Below are positions 54,966 to 64,000 of a DNA stretch of 64,000 nt, one piece after another. Every line of letters begins with the position of its first letter. Position 1 is the first letter of the stretch. A program made the position numbers and the translations under genes. The DNA lies in the NCBI GenBank assembly GCA_018398585.1, contig JAGTTD010000009.1:13893193-13957192 (forward strand), read 5' to 3'. Below the pieces are notes generated by a model. That model made no database searches. It was not told the origin of the DNA and saw nothing but the letters and a program-made list of their open reading frames with translations. The DNA comes from Simmondsia chinensis. Lineage: Eukaryota; Streptophyta; Magnoliopsida; Caryophyllales; Simmondsiaceae.

Positions 54966-55881
54966 TGAATTTTGGATTCGGGTTGCTCCTATCATGTTTG
55001 TCCCAATCGGGATTGGTTTTCCACGTACGAGTCAGTTCGAGGTGGAGTTGCTTTGATGGGTAATGATACTTCATGCAAAGTTCTGGGTATAGGAACAATT
55101 CGTTTTAGGATGTTCGATGGCACTATCAGGGTTTTGAGCGATGTTCGCCATGCTCCTAATTTGAAGAAGAATCTCATCGCTTTAGGTACTCTTGAGTCTA
55201 AAGGGTAAAGGTACACAGTTGAAGGTGGAGTTTTGAGGGTCATTAAGGGTTCATTGATAGTTATAAAGGGCAGAAGGTTAGGTATATGAGCTTGTCGGTT
55301 CCACAGTTGTTAGATCTGTTGCAGTATCTTCATCATCGTTGTTGTTGATAGAACCAGAGATCACAAATTCAGGACATTTGAGATTGGATCATTCAGGTGA
55401 TAGGGGTCTTTCTAAGCACAGTGTGAGGGGCTCTTTGTGTGGTCAGTCTACAGGACTGATATTCAGTGAACAAGGGCTTTATGGGGAGTAGAAAGGTTTT
55501 CGCTTGAAGTAATTCCTGACGAGTAGAGATGTCGCATTTGGTGAGTCTTCGTTATTGTCTCCGCAAAAGATGTCATCAGTTGGTTGTGATTCAGGTCAGG
55601 TGAATAAGCTAGAGGAAGTTTAGTTTCAGTTGAGTAACACAGTTCAGCAGCAGGTGGCAGTTTCAGATAATGTATTAAGAGCCAATTCAGAGAAGAAGAA
55701 GATTGGCATGGCTGACAACCTCTCAGATATGTTCACTCAGTTGCTACCTAGTAGGAAGTTCAAGCTTCGCTCGGACTCGGTTAGGTTTTGTGTTTTGTCT
55801 AGATAACCCCGTGTGTCGGGTGTTTAGTGGAGAAGGTGGAGGAATTCTTTTATGTATGTAATTTGAGCCAAGGTGAAAATT
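54966..55881 (+). pseudogene. Protease and pol-end remnant of copia E
   Basis: The protease is [17 protein letters not shown] (about 54970), with the catalytic Asp-Ser-Gly kept and the frame open to 55208. Further on only scraps remain. LTSRDVAFGESS at about 55510 is the integrase C-terminal motif. NLSDMFTQLLPSRKFK at about 55720 is the extreme end of copia RNaseH. RT is absent, so a deletion of about 3 kb is inferred. Confidence 0.8.
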
Positions 55882-56445
55882 TGTTAGGATTATGTCTCAA
55901 ATTACTTATTTTAAGTTTATGGGTTGCCGAGGAGTCGCCGATTGATCGGGTGATTTAAGTGATTTTTCGGATTTTGGGCCTCAAGAGGGCCGATCGATCG
56001 GCAGGCTGATCGATCGGGGTTGTCCCAATCAATCAAGACCCTCCTTTGACACGTGCCTATAAACACGAAAGCTAGGGTTCGGTTTTTTGTGATCCAATCA
56101 AAAGTGAGGCACCGCCATTGAGAGAGATGTGATTTTGTAATTCCTCCAATTCAGATATTCGAATGGTATGAGAGTTAAGAGAAAGTGATTGTAATTCTTT
56201 CATAGATCTCGTTCAGAGGAAGTTTCGTTGTAATTCTTCCGTTCAGTATCAATAAAGAATCTCCATCTCCGCCAGTGGTTTTCTCTCTTCTCGATTGTAG
56301 AGGGGTTTCTACATAAATATTATATGTTTGTGTTTGTTCTTTCTTTCTCCATATATTTGTTTACTTCTCGTTTGTGTGAGCCATATTATTTGAATCGAAT
56401 CAAGTGACTAGGGTTTACGCTTCCGCATCAAGATTTCCCTAACAA
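55882..56445 (+). repeat. 3' LTR of E (564 bp)
   Basis: TGTTAGG...CCTAACA termini are inverted copies. It contains a CGATCGATCGG-type inverted region (about 55988-56015). AATTGGTATCAAAG follows, which is odd for a 3' LTR. Confidence 0.9.
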
Positions 56446-56463
56446 ATTGGTATCAAAGTATAT

Positions 56464-56664
56464 CAGCTTGTTTCAGTTTATCCGCACAGGCACAATGGGT
56501 GATCTCTGAGATGGGTTGGGCTTGAATGTAACTGTGCGTTTGGAGATCAACCACAGTGAGAGAAATAAAAAAAGGACAATGATGGCGGCACTGATGTAGA
56601 TTCCAATGAGAACCCATAAAAGAACACCGAAGATGGAAGTGCGGAGTGAGAGATGATGATCCAT
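56464..56664 (-). pseudogene. Receptor-like kinase relic, first exon (membrane anchor)
   Basis: From ATG 56664 the minus strand encodes a short head, RTSIFGVLLWVLIGI, and a hydrophobic membrane segment (YISAAIIVLFLFLSLWLI), followed by SKR and a Pro/Ser-rich start of the cytosolic part. This is the arrangement of At1g01540-like receptor-like kinases, which have a short outside part. It is on the same strand as the kinase exons 14-24 kb away. A stop occurs at 56473, next to the E junction. The kinase N-lobe exon(s) between are missing or displaced. Confidence 0.8.
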
Positions 56665-58439
56665 GGGGCATTCAATTAGGGGGAGAGAATGAAAGGGAAT
56701 GAAACATAGTGCAAAATGGGAAGGGCAGGGAATGTAATGATGGAAAAGGGGTTGCCATTTCACTTTGTGGACGTTGAGGATGATGATGATATGAAAATGA
56801 AGTCGTAGTTAGAGCTATTAATGCCACCGCGCGCTGTAGAGCTCACGCTGGTTGCGAGAAGAAAGGTTGTTCTACTTTGCCATTTGGACACATCGTGGCG
56901 CGTTCCTCGCCTATTTGTTGGATCTGTCTCTTATGTTTTTAATTTTAATGTTCCTTTTCTCTTTGATAAGTAGCGAGAGAACTCACAATACAAAAATTAA
57001 CATCTCATAAAAGAAGGCTCGAGAAATACAGTGTGAAAGATGGGAAAATAACATAATGACACATGTTAAAGTTATCTGAGAAGTCAGCAGCTAAAACATT
57101 GAACAAGGAAACCTACTTATGCATCAAATACCAAAAACAACATAATCAAACACTACTAAAAAAAAAAAAACCAATCTCCTTGAGCAGACAGGTAAACTAG
57201 CAGCAATAGTATATCATGCTTAGGCAAAATTGGTGTCTTTGTAACTTTATTCAAATTAATTACTTATTTTTGTTCAACATTGTCCCTAATATTTAGTTTA
57301 TGACAAAATTGGTCATCACGATTAGGTTAAAATTAAAAAGATGAGTGGCAAGGACCAACTTTGTCATAAAATAAAACTTTAGAGACTATTTTCAACAAAA
57401 CAAAAGATGAAAGACTAATTTAGACAAAGCTACAAAGATGAAAAACTAAGTTAAACAAAATAAAAAAATGAGGGATCAATTTGAATAAAATTAAAAAGAT
57501 AAGGGATGAACCGTGTAAATAACTCGTCTACTGAATGTAGTATATATAGGTAAGAGTATACCTGAGTCGATTATCATACCCTTCTATTAAAACTTAATAT
57601 GATAAAGTATTAGTATTTTTCATACTCGGCTTGACTTAGTCTGTTAACCTAATCTTGTCAAGTTGAGACGAGCTTGTTATCGAACTATTATCACACCATT
57701 TTCGCGCTCATTGTTCTAGTTATTTTGAGTTAGTGTGCTTATATATCATTTGGGAGTTCTGTAAGAAGTGGGATTCATAGCATGATAATATGAAATTTCC
57801 TTTCCATCTAAGCTAAAATCCTTTAGAGTGAATCAATGCAAAGATTGAAAAAATTGACATTGTAACAATTATTGATTTAATTGAGGTTAAAATGAGTTAA
57901 GATGGAATGTTGTAACTCTATCAATCAATCTGAAACAAAAGAAGTTTGTACACACGTGATAAATATGAGATGCAGGTGAGGCAACTTGCATGAGATATTC
58001 ATATAATTACCTAATGGAAATGAACAACATAGATGATACACAAAAAGAAGTTGTAAATTTTAGTACAGGGATTACCCAATGAATTTTTTATTCATATGAG
58101 ATAAATAGAAGGAAACCAATATTTCATTCATCTTCAATAGTACATATAAGGAATTAATCACTTGTGACTGACCAAGAAAATTGTCTAATTGAGGCCTTCG
58201 AGATATAAGGCGAATAACTTTTGATTTTATGTAATAGCTGAATATGCAGGTGAAATAGAATATCTAATAGAGTTGTAGTTTGAAACAACAATTGAAAAAG
58301 TCTTAATATTAATAAGAATACCAAGGAAACTCTAACGAGATTATCAAAAACATAAAAATATTACATCGAAGCATACCCATGGACAAATAAGGGACAGTTA
58401 GAACTACAAGCAGAATCAATGAATTCAGTTGCCGCATGA
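56665..58439. other. Upstream of kinase exon 1; no gene seen
   Basis: The first 300 bp could hold the old promoter and 5' UTR. At 57230-57530 an imperfect inverted region (TTTATGACAAAATTGGTC ... GACCAACTTTGTCATAAA) forms a possible foldback of ~100 bp. The rest is AT-rich without coding signal. Confidence 0.5.
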
Positions 58440-60351
58440 TCAAGTTCAGGAAAGTTAATTCAATTGAGGTTTAATTGAATGAGAATGAGATATGACGAAA
58501 ATCTACTTCATTCAAACTTAGTCCAATGAGGATTGATTCAACATGAACTACAATGAAGATTGAATTGAAACAAGGTTTAGTTGAATCAAAATTTTGACTA
58601 AAGTCGACCTTAGAACGGTAACGAAAATTGACCAAATTATGATTTAGCTAAACTAAGATTACAATAAAAATTTGTTCAATCAGGGTTGGAATGAACTAAG
58701 AATGTAACGAAAATTGGTTCAACGAGAGTTTAACTAAATTAAGATTATAAATAAATTAGCTCAAACAGGGTTGAACTAAACTTAGATTGCAATGAAAATT
58801 CAACTAAATAGGATTTAATTGAGTAGAGATGGTAACGAAAATTGACCCCATTAGGATGGAATTAAACTGAGATTGTTATGAAAATAAGTTCGAGCAGGGT
58901 AACATATTGAGGTCATAGTGAAGATTAGTGCAATCAAGGTCAAATTAAACTTGAGATGGTAATGAAAACTAACCTAATTTAGATTGACTTATGATACAGA
59001 CCAAAGGAAATTCTATCTCAAAACCAATTGGTAATGGGTGGAGTAACTCCTTGGATAGATACATTGGTCTTTCATTTGATAATCCACTATTGCGGGATCT
59101 AAATTGCCTATATCAGACCATCATGCTCTGCATCTCGCGTCCACATCAGTTCGCTTTGCACTAGATTTCTAGTCTCAGGCGAACACTGCAATTCCGACGC
59201 CACCACCACGCAACGGACATGGCTTTGCACTAGAGTAATTCTAGTCCCGGGCAAATACTGCAATACCGACGTCACCACTTGAGATTCGGAATGAGAGATT
59301 ATGTAGCTATGTCGACCAAGGCCCATGACTCTACTAGGCCGAGATCAACTCTAGAGCAGACCCAGGGACTCCAATGAGACCGAGAATGAGCTCCTTGAAA
59401 TGTGGCAATCGACTTTGCAACACGTCAAGCATAGGCCCCCATAAGACCATTGAATGACATCGGCCCCCCATATGACTGGTGAACAGCATCGGCCCCCATA
59501 TGACCGGCAATCCATGGCGCAAGATCGACGGCTCTGATACCAATGATACAATCAATTAAGATTGGATTCAAAAATTAGGGTTAGGGTTTGATAGATTGAA
59601 GAAAGAGAGTTAGATGAGAGAGAGAGAGAGTTAGAAGAAGGAGATGAGAGAATTAGAATGAGAGAGTAGATATTTTGTCATTTTTCTTTCAAATGATTAC
59701 AAAGCCCCTTATTTATGCTTCCCTAAGCACAAGAGATTACATGCTTATTAAATCCACACTATCAATTGACTATTTTACTAAATGAAGTATTTTTATACGT
59801 CACAAATTAAGCCAAAATTGTAAAGAAAATTGACTCAAATTAAGGGTGAATTAAACTAAGATTGTAACGGAAATTAATTCAAGCAAGGTTGAAGTAAATA
59901 GAGATTACAACGAGGACTGGTTCAATAATGGCTGAACTAAACTAAGATTCTAATGAAAGTTAACCCAATTAGGGTAGAATTAAACTGAATTGTTACAAAA
60001 AAATTTACCCATTTAGGGTTGAATTAAATTAAGATTGTAACAAAAATTAATTCAAGGTTGAACTAAACTATTGATGAAAATTAACCCATTAAGGGTTGAA
60101 TCGAATAGAGATTGTAATGAAAATTGGTTCAATTAGGGTTGAGCTAAAATAAGAATGTGACAAAAATTAACCCATTTAGGGTTGAATTGAATAGAGACCG
60201 TGACGAAAATTAACCCTTTATGTTTGAATTGAGTAGAAATTGTAACGAAAATTGGTTCAATCAAAGTTGAACTAAAATTAACCCATTTAGGGTTGAATCG
60301 AACATAGATTGTAACAGAAATTGGTTCAATTAGGGTTCTAAACTAAGAATG
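58440..60351. repeat. Degenerate ~43-bp tandem array, interrupted
   Basis: Many copies of a unit around GTAACGAAAATTRRYYCAAT, YAGGGTTGAAYTRAAYTRAGAT recur at 58440-58984 and 59805-60351, and again at 62911-63045. Identity between copies is moderate. LTR-type sequences have inserted between them (58985-59804 and 60352-62910). Confidence 0.82.
58985..59804 (-). mobile_element. Remnant of a small LTR element (LTR 59544-59804 plus leader)
   Basis: The LTR-like block 59544-59804 (TGATACAATC...GTCACA) is followed on the minus strand by TTGGTATCAGAGCC (59530-59543), an initiator-Met primer site. Then come ~550 bp with two local duplications: CTTTGCACTAG..CCGACG at about 59153 and 59222, and CATCGGCCCCC at about 59459 and 59483. 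No coding sequence. The left border near 58985 is uncertain. Confidence 0.6.
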
Positions 60352-60608
60352 TGATACAATCAATTAAGATTGTATCCAAGAATTAGGGATAGGGTTTGAT
60401 AGATTAAAAAAAGAGAGTTATATAAGAGAGAAACTTAGAAGAAGGAGATGAGAGAATTAGAATGAGAGAGTAGATATTTTGTCATTTTTCTCTCAAATGA
60501 TTACAAAGCCCCTTATTTATACTTCCCTAAGCACAAGAGATTACATGTTTATTGAATCCACATTATCAATTGACTATTTTACTAAATGATGTATTATTAT
60601 GCGTAACA
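60352..60608 (-). repeat. Solo-type LTR copy, with a partial second copy of its end
   Basis: It matches 59544-59804 from TGATACAATC to GCGTAACA but has no primer site beside it. Its last ~75 bp recur at about 60632-60704 and are completed at 62902-62910 beyond element G. Confidence 0.75.
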
Positions 60609-60704
60609 ATACCCTCCGCATGAGAACTTCCCCGGGCCCAAGAGATTACATGTTTATTGAATCTATACTATTAATTGACTATTTTGCTAAATGAAGTATT
60701 ATTA

Positions 60705-61188
60705 TGTTACGCTCGGGATTGATTCCCGAACATAAGCTAATATAATTTGGATAGATTGAGAGTATGAGATGAGAAAGAATACAGAATTTAGATGAGAAAG
60801 AAGAGTTAGATGAGAGAAAGAAGGGAAGGGGATGAGAAAATAGAGTTTTATCTCAATTTGAGATGATATTTCAGATTTCTTTTCATTGATTGCCTTGATG
60901 ATTACAACTCAACACTTATTTATAGTGAGCTAAACAAGTAGTGCAATGTTCCTCAACACTCCTTAGAACAATCTAGAACTACTAACTAATATTCATTTAT
61001 TGAATTTGGCGCCAAAAACACAGCCTAATAGCAACTAACAGCAGCAGGCAGAGGTCACGCAGCAGCAAGAGCAAAATATCAGCAACAGAATGCAGCAGCA
61101 ACAGATTCAACAGACTTTACCGCCAAAAATGAATTTCCCGCCTACTTTGCCAATTTAAACTCAAGTCTCGGAATATCAGTTTGTAACA
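60705..61188 (-). repeat. 3' LTR of G (484 bp)
   Basis: TGTTACGCTCGGG...TTTGTAACA. It lies at the 3' end of the minus-strand element and contains the stop region of the pol-end ORF. Confidence 0.93.
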
Positions 61189-61567
61189 TTCCTTTCCCCT
61201 TGAAAAAATTCTTGTTCTCAAGAATGAAAGAGAACGAGGCTAGGAAATCACTTATTGATGTCTGAGGTAGGAGTTGAAGGAGGTGAACATCCAACTGAAC
61301 TGCAACTAACTGGACCGGAAAAAATGCAGCTGATGAGCACTTGTTACTGCAGTACAACTTGATGAATAACTCACAAATATCCTCCCAATAGCATAGCTTC
61401 ATGATAGGGACCATATTAATCAAAACTCCACTCAAAAATGGAAATAAATCATGCCGAACTTGCCGATCGGCATGCCGACGGTGCATATTTGCTACTTTAA
61501 GCGTGTAATTATTCATCCAACACAAGAAAACTTCCAAAGCCTCCCCTGTTTTTGATCTGGATTGCAT
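61142..61567 (-). pseudogene. pol C-terminal-like ORF of G
   Basis: A 141-codon ORF ends with LENKNFFKGKGMLQTDIPRL, running into the LTR. The KGKGM residues are encoded by the polypurine tract, as in the ends of several plant gypsy polyproteins. The upstream part has no clear domain. It follows the gag-like ORF after only 10 bp, the likely deletion joint. Confidence 0.55.
61189..61202 (-). promoter_or_regulatory. Polypurine tract of G
   Basis: The minus strand reads AAGGGGAAAGGAA directly before the 3' LTR. Confidence 0.8.
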
Positions 61568-61576
61568 TGGAGGATC

Positions 61577-62140
61577 CTAAGATTGTCCATTTTGTTCAGA
61601 ATTCCCGTTGAAAAATCCAATTTGCTCCTGTCCAAATGAAGAAATCTGCTGACAGTCAGTTCCCGGGCCTGCAGAAGCTGAATTTTGAGGTCTGTTGTGG
61701 TTCGGTTGAGGCTGAACTTGTGGATTCACATGTGCAGTTAATGTTCCTTCAACACCTTGAAATGTTTGAGACACCAGACTCTCATTGTCTAGATTATTTC
61801 CTCCAAGAGTTTGCCTATTGACCTGATTTTGAATCTCAGCAACCTTCTCATTTAACACCTGTGCCTGTTGTTCCATTCTTCCAGTGTCTATGTCCTCCGA
61901 TTGCTGCTTGTATTGATTAATTTGAGCTGCAATCTTGGCATCGACTTGCTGAGAGTGTAAGCTAAACCTCTCAATGAAGTCCTGCTCTTGCTCTTTCAAC
62001 AAGAGGCGCATTCGAACCTCATTCCTTTGCTCAGATTCTAGCACGGTCTGATTAGTTTCTAACACTGTCTGATTTATATGTGCTAACTGCGTCACCAATG
62101 CTGCTAATTGATCACTCACCCCAATTGTCATTGTGGTCAC
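61577..62140 (-). CDS. gag-like N-terminal ORF of G
   Basis: An uninterrupted 187-codon ORF starts MTTMTIGVSDQLAALVTQLA. It is rich in Gln, Asn and Glu, with coiled-coil character in its first 100 residues, and ends in a Pro/Gln/Ser-rich linker. Similar leaders precede the capsid-like domain in plant gypsy gag proteins; that domain is absent. It could be expressed, but I see no enzymatic function. An overlapping frame (62411-62112) is probably leader. Confidence 0.5.
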   Translation of the reverse strand: MTTMTIGVSDQLAALVTQLAHINQTVLETNQTVLESEQRNEVRMRLLLKEQEQDFIERFSLHSQQVDAKIAAQINQYKQQSEDIDTGRMEQQAQVLNEKVAEIQNQVNRQTLGGNNLDNESLVSQTFQGVEGTLTAHVNPQVQPQPNHNRPQNSASAGPGTDCQQISSFGQEQIGFFNGNSEQNGQS

Positions 62141-62392
62141 GTTTGAATCTTCTCAATCTTGATTGCACAATGCTGATTTGGATCAACAGCAATACAATCT
62201 CCAAATGTGATCTACAATTTTCCAAAATTTTCAAGATCAAATTTAAGAATCTCAAATCTGATAGGATCTTGGTCAGGTTGTCTTGAGCTGATCTGATTTT
62301 GTTTTTACTGAAATCTGCAACCTGATTAGCTTGAACTGGAATTTGATCTTTTCTGAATATTTTTTTTAAATTTTGATTGCGCATTCGACCGG

Positions 62393-62411
62393 ATCGAGGC
62401 TCTGATATCAC
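62393..62411 (-). promoter_or_regulatory. Primer-binding site of G
   Basis: The minus strand reads GTGATATCAGAGCCTCGAT after the 5' LTR, an initiator-Met type site with GATATC in place of GGTATC. Confidence 0.75.
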
Positions 62412-62896
62412 TGTTACGCTCGGGATTGATTCCCGAACATAAGCTAATATAATTTGGATAGATTGAGAGTATGAGATGAGAAAGAATATAGAATTTAGAT
62501 GAGAAAGAAGAGTTTAGATGAGAGAAAGAAGGAAAGGGGATGAGAAAATAGAGTTTTATTTCAATTTGAGATGATATTTCAGATTTCTTCTCATTGATTG
62601 CCTTGATGATTACAACTCAACACTTATTTATAGTGAGCTAAACAAGTAGTGCAATGTTCCTAAACACTCCTTAGAAGAATCTAGAACAACTAACTAATAT
62701 TCATTTATTGAATTTGGCGCCAAAAACACAGCCTAACAGCAACTAATAGTAGCAGGCAGAGGTCATGCAGCAGCAAGAGCAAAATATCAGGAACAGAATG
62801 CAGCAGCAACATATTCAACAGACTTTACCGCCAAAAATGAATTTCCCGCCTACTTTGCCAATTTAAACTCAAGTCTCGGAATATCGGTTTGTAACA
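62412..62896 (-). repeat. 5' LTR of G (485 bp)
   Basis: TGTTAC...GTAACA, the partner of 60705-61188, with few differences. Confidence 0.93.
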
Positions 62897-62910
62897 TATT
62901 ATACGTAACA

Positions 62911-63045
62911 GAATGTACGAAAATTAACCCATTTAAGGTTGAGTTGAATAGATTCTGTAACAAAACTTCACCCTTTAGGGATGAATTGAAAATCAATTGC
63001 AATGAAAATTAGTTCAATCAGGGTTGAACTAAACTAAGAATTTGA
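62911..63045. repeat. Continuation of the ~43-bp array
   Basis: Three further units (GAAAATTAACCCATTTAAGG and similar) lie between G and the LINE start. Confidence 0.75.
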
Positions 63046-63091
63046 TCAAAATTTCCATTTTTCTTTTTTCTTAATGGCAAATCCGAGAGAG

Positions 63092-64000
63092 GTACAACGC
63101 GAACCGAGGAGCAACAATGCCTTATGTTGTTCATAGACAATCTACCCTTAAATATGACGAATCTATGGCTCAAGAAATTCTTCAGCAACCATCGACATGT
63201 AATGGATGCCTATGTACTGTAGAAATTGAGCAGAGAGAAAAGACTAAGGTATGGGTTTGTTAGATTCTAGACGTGGAGGGAAGCGCAACAGCTTATGAAG
63301 GAGTCCAACGGTTGCTGGTTGAGGGAGGAGAGAAGTTTTGTTAAATGGTAAGATTTGAAAGGAAAGGGAGACCTAAAGCAACAAAGAGGAAGGTGAACAG
63401 AGTGGTCACAATGGAGAGGAACTCTCTTGAAACAAACGGAAGATCCGATGGGCAACTAGTTAAAAGGAAGGATAAGTAAACCGAAGGTACAGAGGGGAAA
63501 CTGAGAGGTGATACCGAGGAACCAATAAGTCGAGGTGGGAAAAGAGTTTGGATTGAAGGTGATACCAGCACAAAGGACCATGGGATGGAGTGCGACCACA
63601 ATAGAAGTGAAAAGGTCATTTATGGAATGTCCTTAAAAGCTAGGTTGGAAAAACTTAGGAGTCTTGTTGGAGAGACCTTCATTGAAGAGAACTTAGAAAC
63701 CATTTGCAATGGTTTCTACAATGTCGGAATCCTAGATTGTGAATTATAGTTTATGGGAGGCACCAAGTTCATCATAGCCCTCAAGACAATTGAAGAAAGC
63801 GACCTACTAATGAGTTCAAACCTTGGTTGGCTTAGAAAATTGTTCCAAAAAGTCAAGAAGTGGACTGAATTTGAAACAAGTAGGAAAGGGAAAGCGTGGC
63901 TGTCTTGTTATGGAGTGCCCCTTCACTCGTGGAATGTAGCCAAATTCACTGAGATTGGGAAGTTTTTTGGGGCAGAGTTATAGCTGTTGATTGCATGTGC
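63092..64000 (+). pseudogene. LINE ORF1 with RRM and DUF4283-like region (BNR type), cut by window end
   Basis: From ATG 63092 a short head leads by a one-base frameshift into an RRM: RNP2-like LFIDNLP at about 63130 and RNP1-like RYGFVRF at about 63248, with the helix WLKKFFSNHRHVMDAY between. Stops occur at 63220 and 63268. The open piece 63753-63983 (MGGTKFIIAL ... GKAWLSCYGVPLHSWN) is the DUF4283-like part common in plant L1 ORF1 proteins. RRM-bearing ORF1 is known from BNR-type plant LINEs. ORF1p binds the element RNA. The piece is decayed. The endonuclease/RT ORF2 would lie right of the window. Confidence 0.75.

Larger units (their letters stand above)
53886..56463 (+). mobile_element. 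Ty1/copia element E, internally deleted and 5'-truncated
   Basis: A 151-bp LTR end (53886-54036), a primer site, gag and protease are followed by a short integrase C-terminal and pol-end remnant and a full LTR (55882-56445). Another 18-bp copy of the sequence that follows the left LTR comes next (to 56463). Most of integrase, RT and RNaseH is gone. It sits just downstream of kinase exon 1, in the opposite direction. Confidence 0.85.
60705..62896 (-). mobile_element. LTR element G, small deletion derivative with TSD TATTA
   Basis: LTRs at 60705-61188 and 62412-62896 are flanked by TATTA (60700-60704 and 62897-62901). The 1.2-kb interior has a primer site, a gag N-terminal-like ORF and a pol C-terminal-like ORF only, so most of gag-pol was deleted. 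It is inserted in the tail of the LTR copy next to it. LTR copies differ at only a handful of sites, so it is fairly young. Confidence 0.93.

Overview
The window is plant nuclear DNA, almost certainly from a eudicot with a large, repeat-rich genome. The evidence is Ty3/gypsy Tat-lineage and Ty1/copia retrotransposons with plant primer sites, a plant-type MULE transposase with a plant mobile domain (PMD), Au-like SINEs, a BNR-type LINE, and the remains of a plant receptor-like kinase gene split by introns. I see no intact host gene. The species cannot be named from what is visible.

Layout. 1-4392: the 5' part of a minus-strand LTR element (A), with a complete LTR at 3821-4392, inserted in the next element. 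4393-32563: a minus-strand Tat-type gypsy element (B). It has an antisense gene remnant, a long 3' region full of tandem arrays, a decayed pol-gag and a 5' LTR. B is split at 17965/31161 by a 13.2-kb plus-strand Tat element (C, 17966-31160) with a 5-bp target duplication GCGGT. C has gag-pol in one frame, an antisense spliced gene, an HOR-like tandem array and an antisense F-box-like ORF. 32768-56664: exons of an At1g01540-like receptor-like kinase on the minus strand, scattered over 24 kb. They are separated or split by a copia element (D, 35467-41997, TSD ATTTA), three Au-like SINE pieces, a tRNA-type SINE inside an exon, a MULE-type foldback element (43895-44629, 9-bp TSD), a decayed MULE with PMD (46437-51139), AT-rich repeats, a hAT-like element and a deleted copia element (E, 53886-56463). 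58440-63045: a ~43-bp degenerate tandem array invaded by LTR elements, one of them (G, 60705-62896, TSD TATTA) a small gag/pol-end deletion derivative. 63068-64000: the start of a LINE whose ORF1 has an RRM followed by a DUF4283-like region.

How the pieces relate. The insertion order can be read from the junctions: kinase gene, then SINEs and D/E inside it; B, then A and C inside B; the 43-bp array, then a small LTR element, then G inside that LTR. All coding regions of the mobile elements carry stops or frameshifts, so nothing here looks autonomous today.

Most interesting observations. (1) Copia element D lacks the usual initiator-Met primer site. The 15 bases starting two bases after its 5' LTR are instead complementary to a segment inside its own LTR, which suggests self-primed reverse transcription. 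(2) Tat element C carries two separate antisense genes, one with two clear in-frame introns and one an F-box/F-box-associated ORF. (3) The foldback MULE is filled with palindromic AAACGCGGTT motifs.
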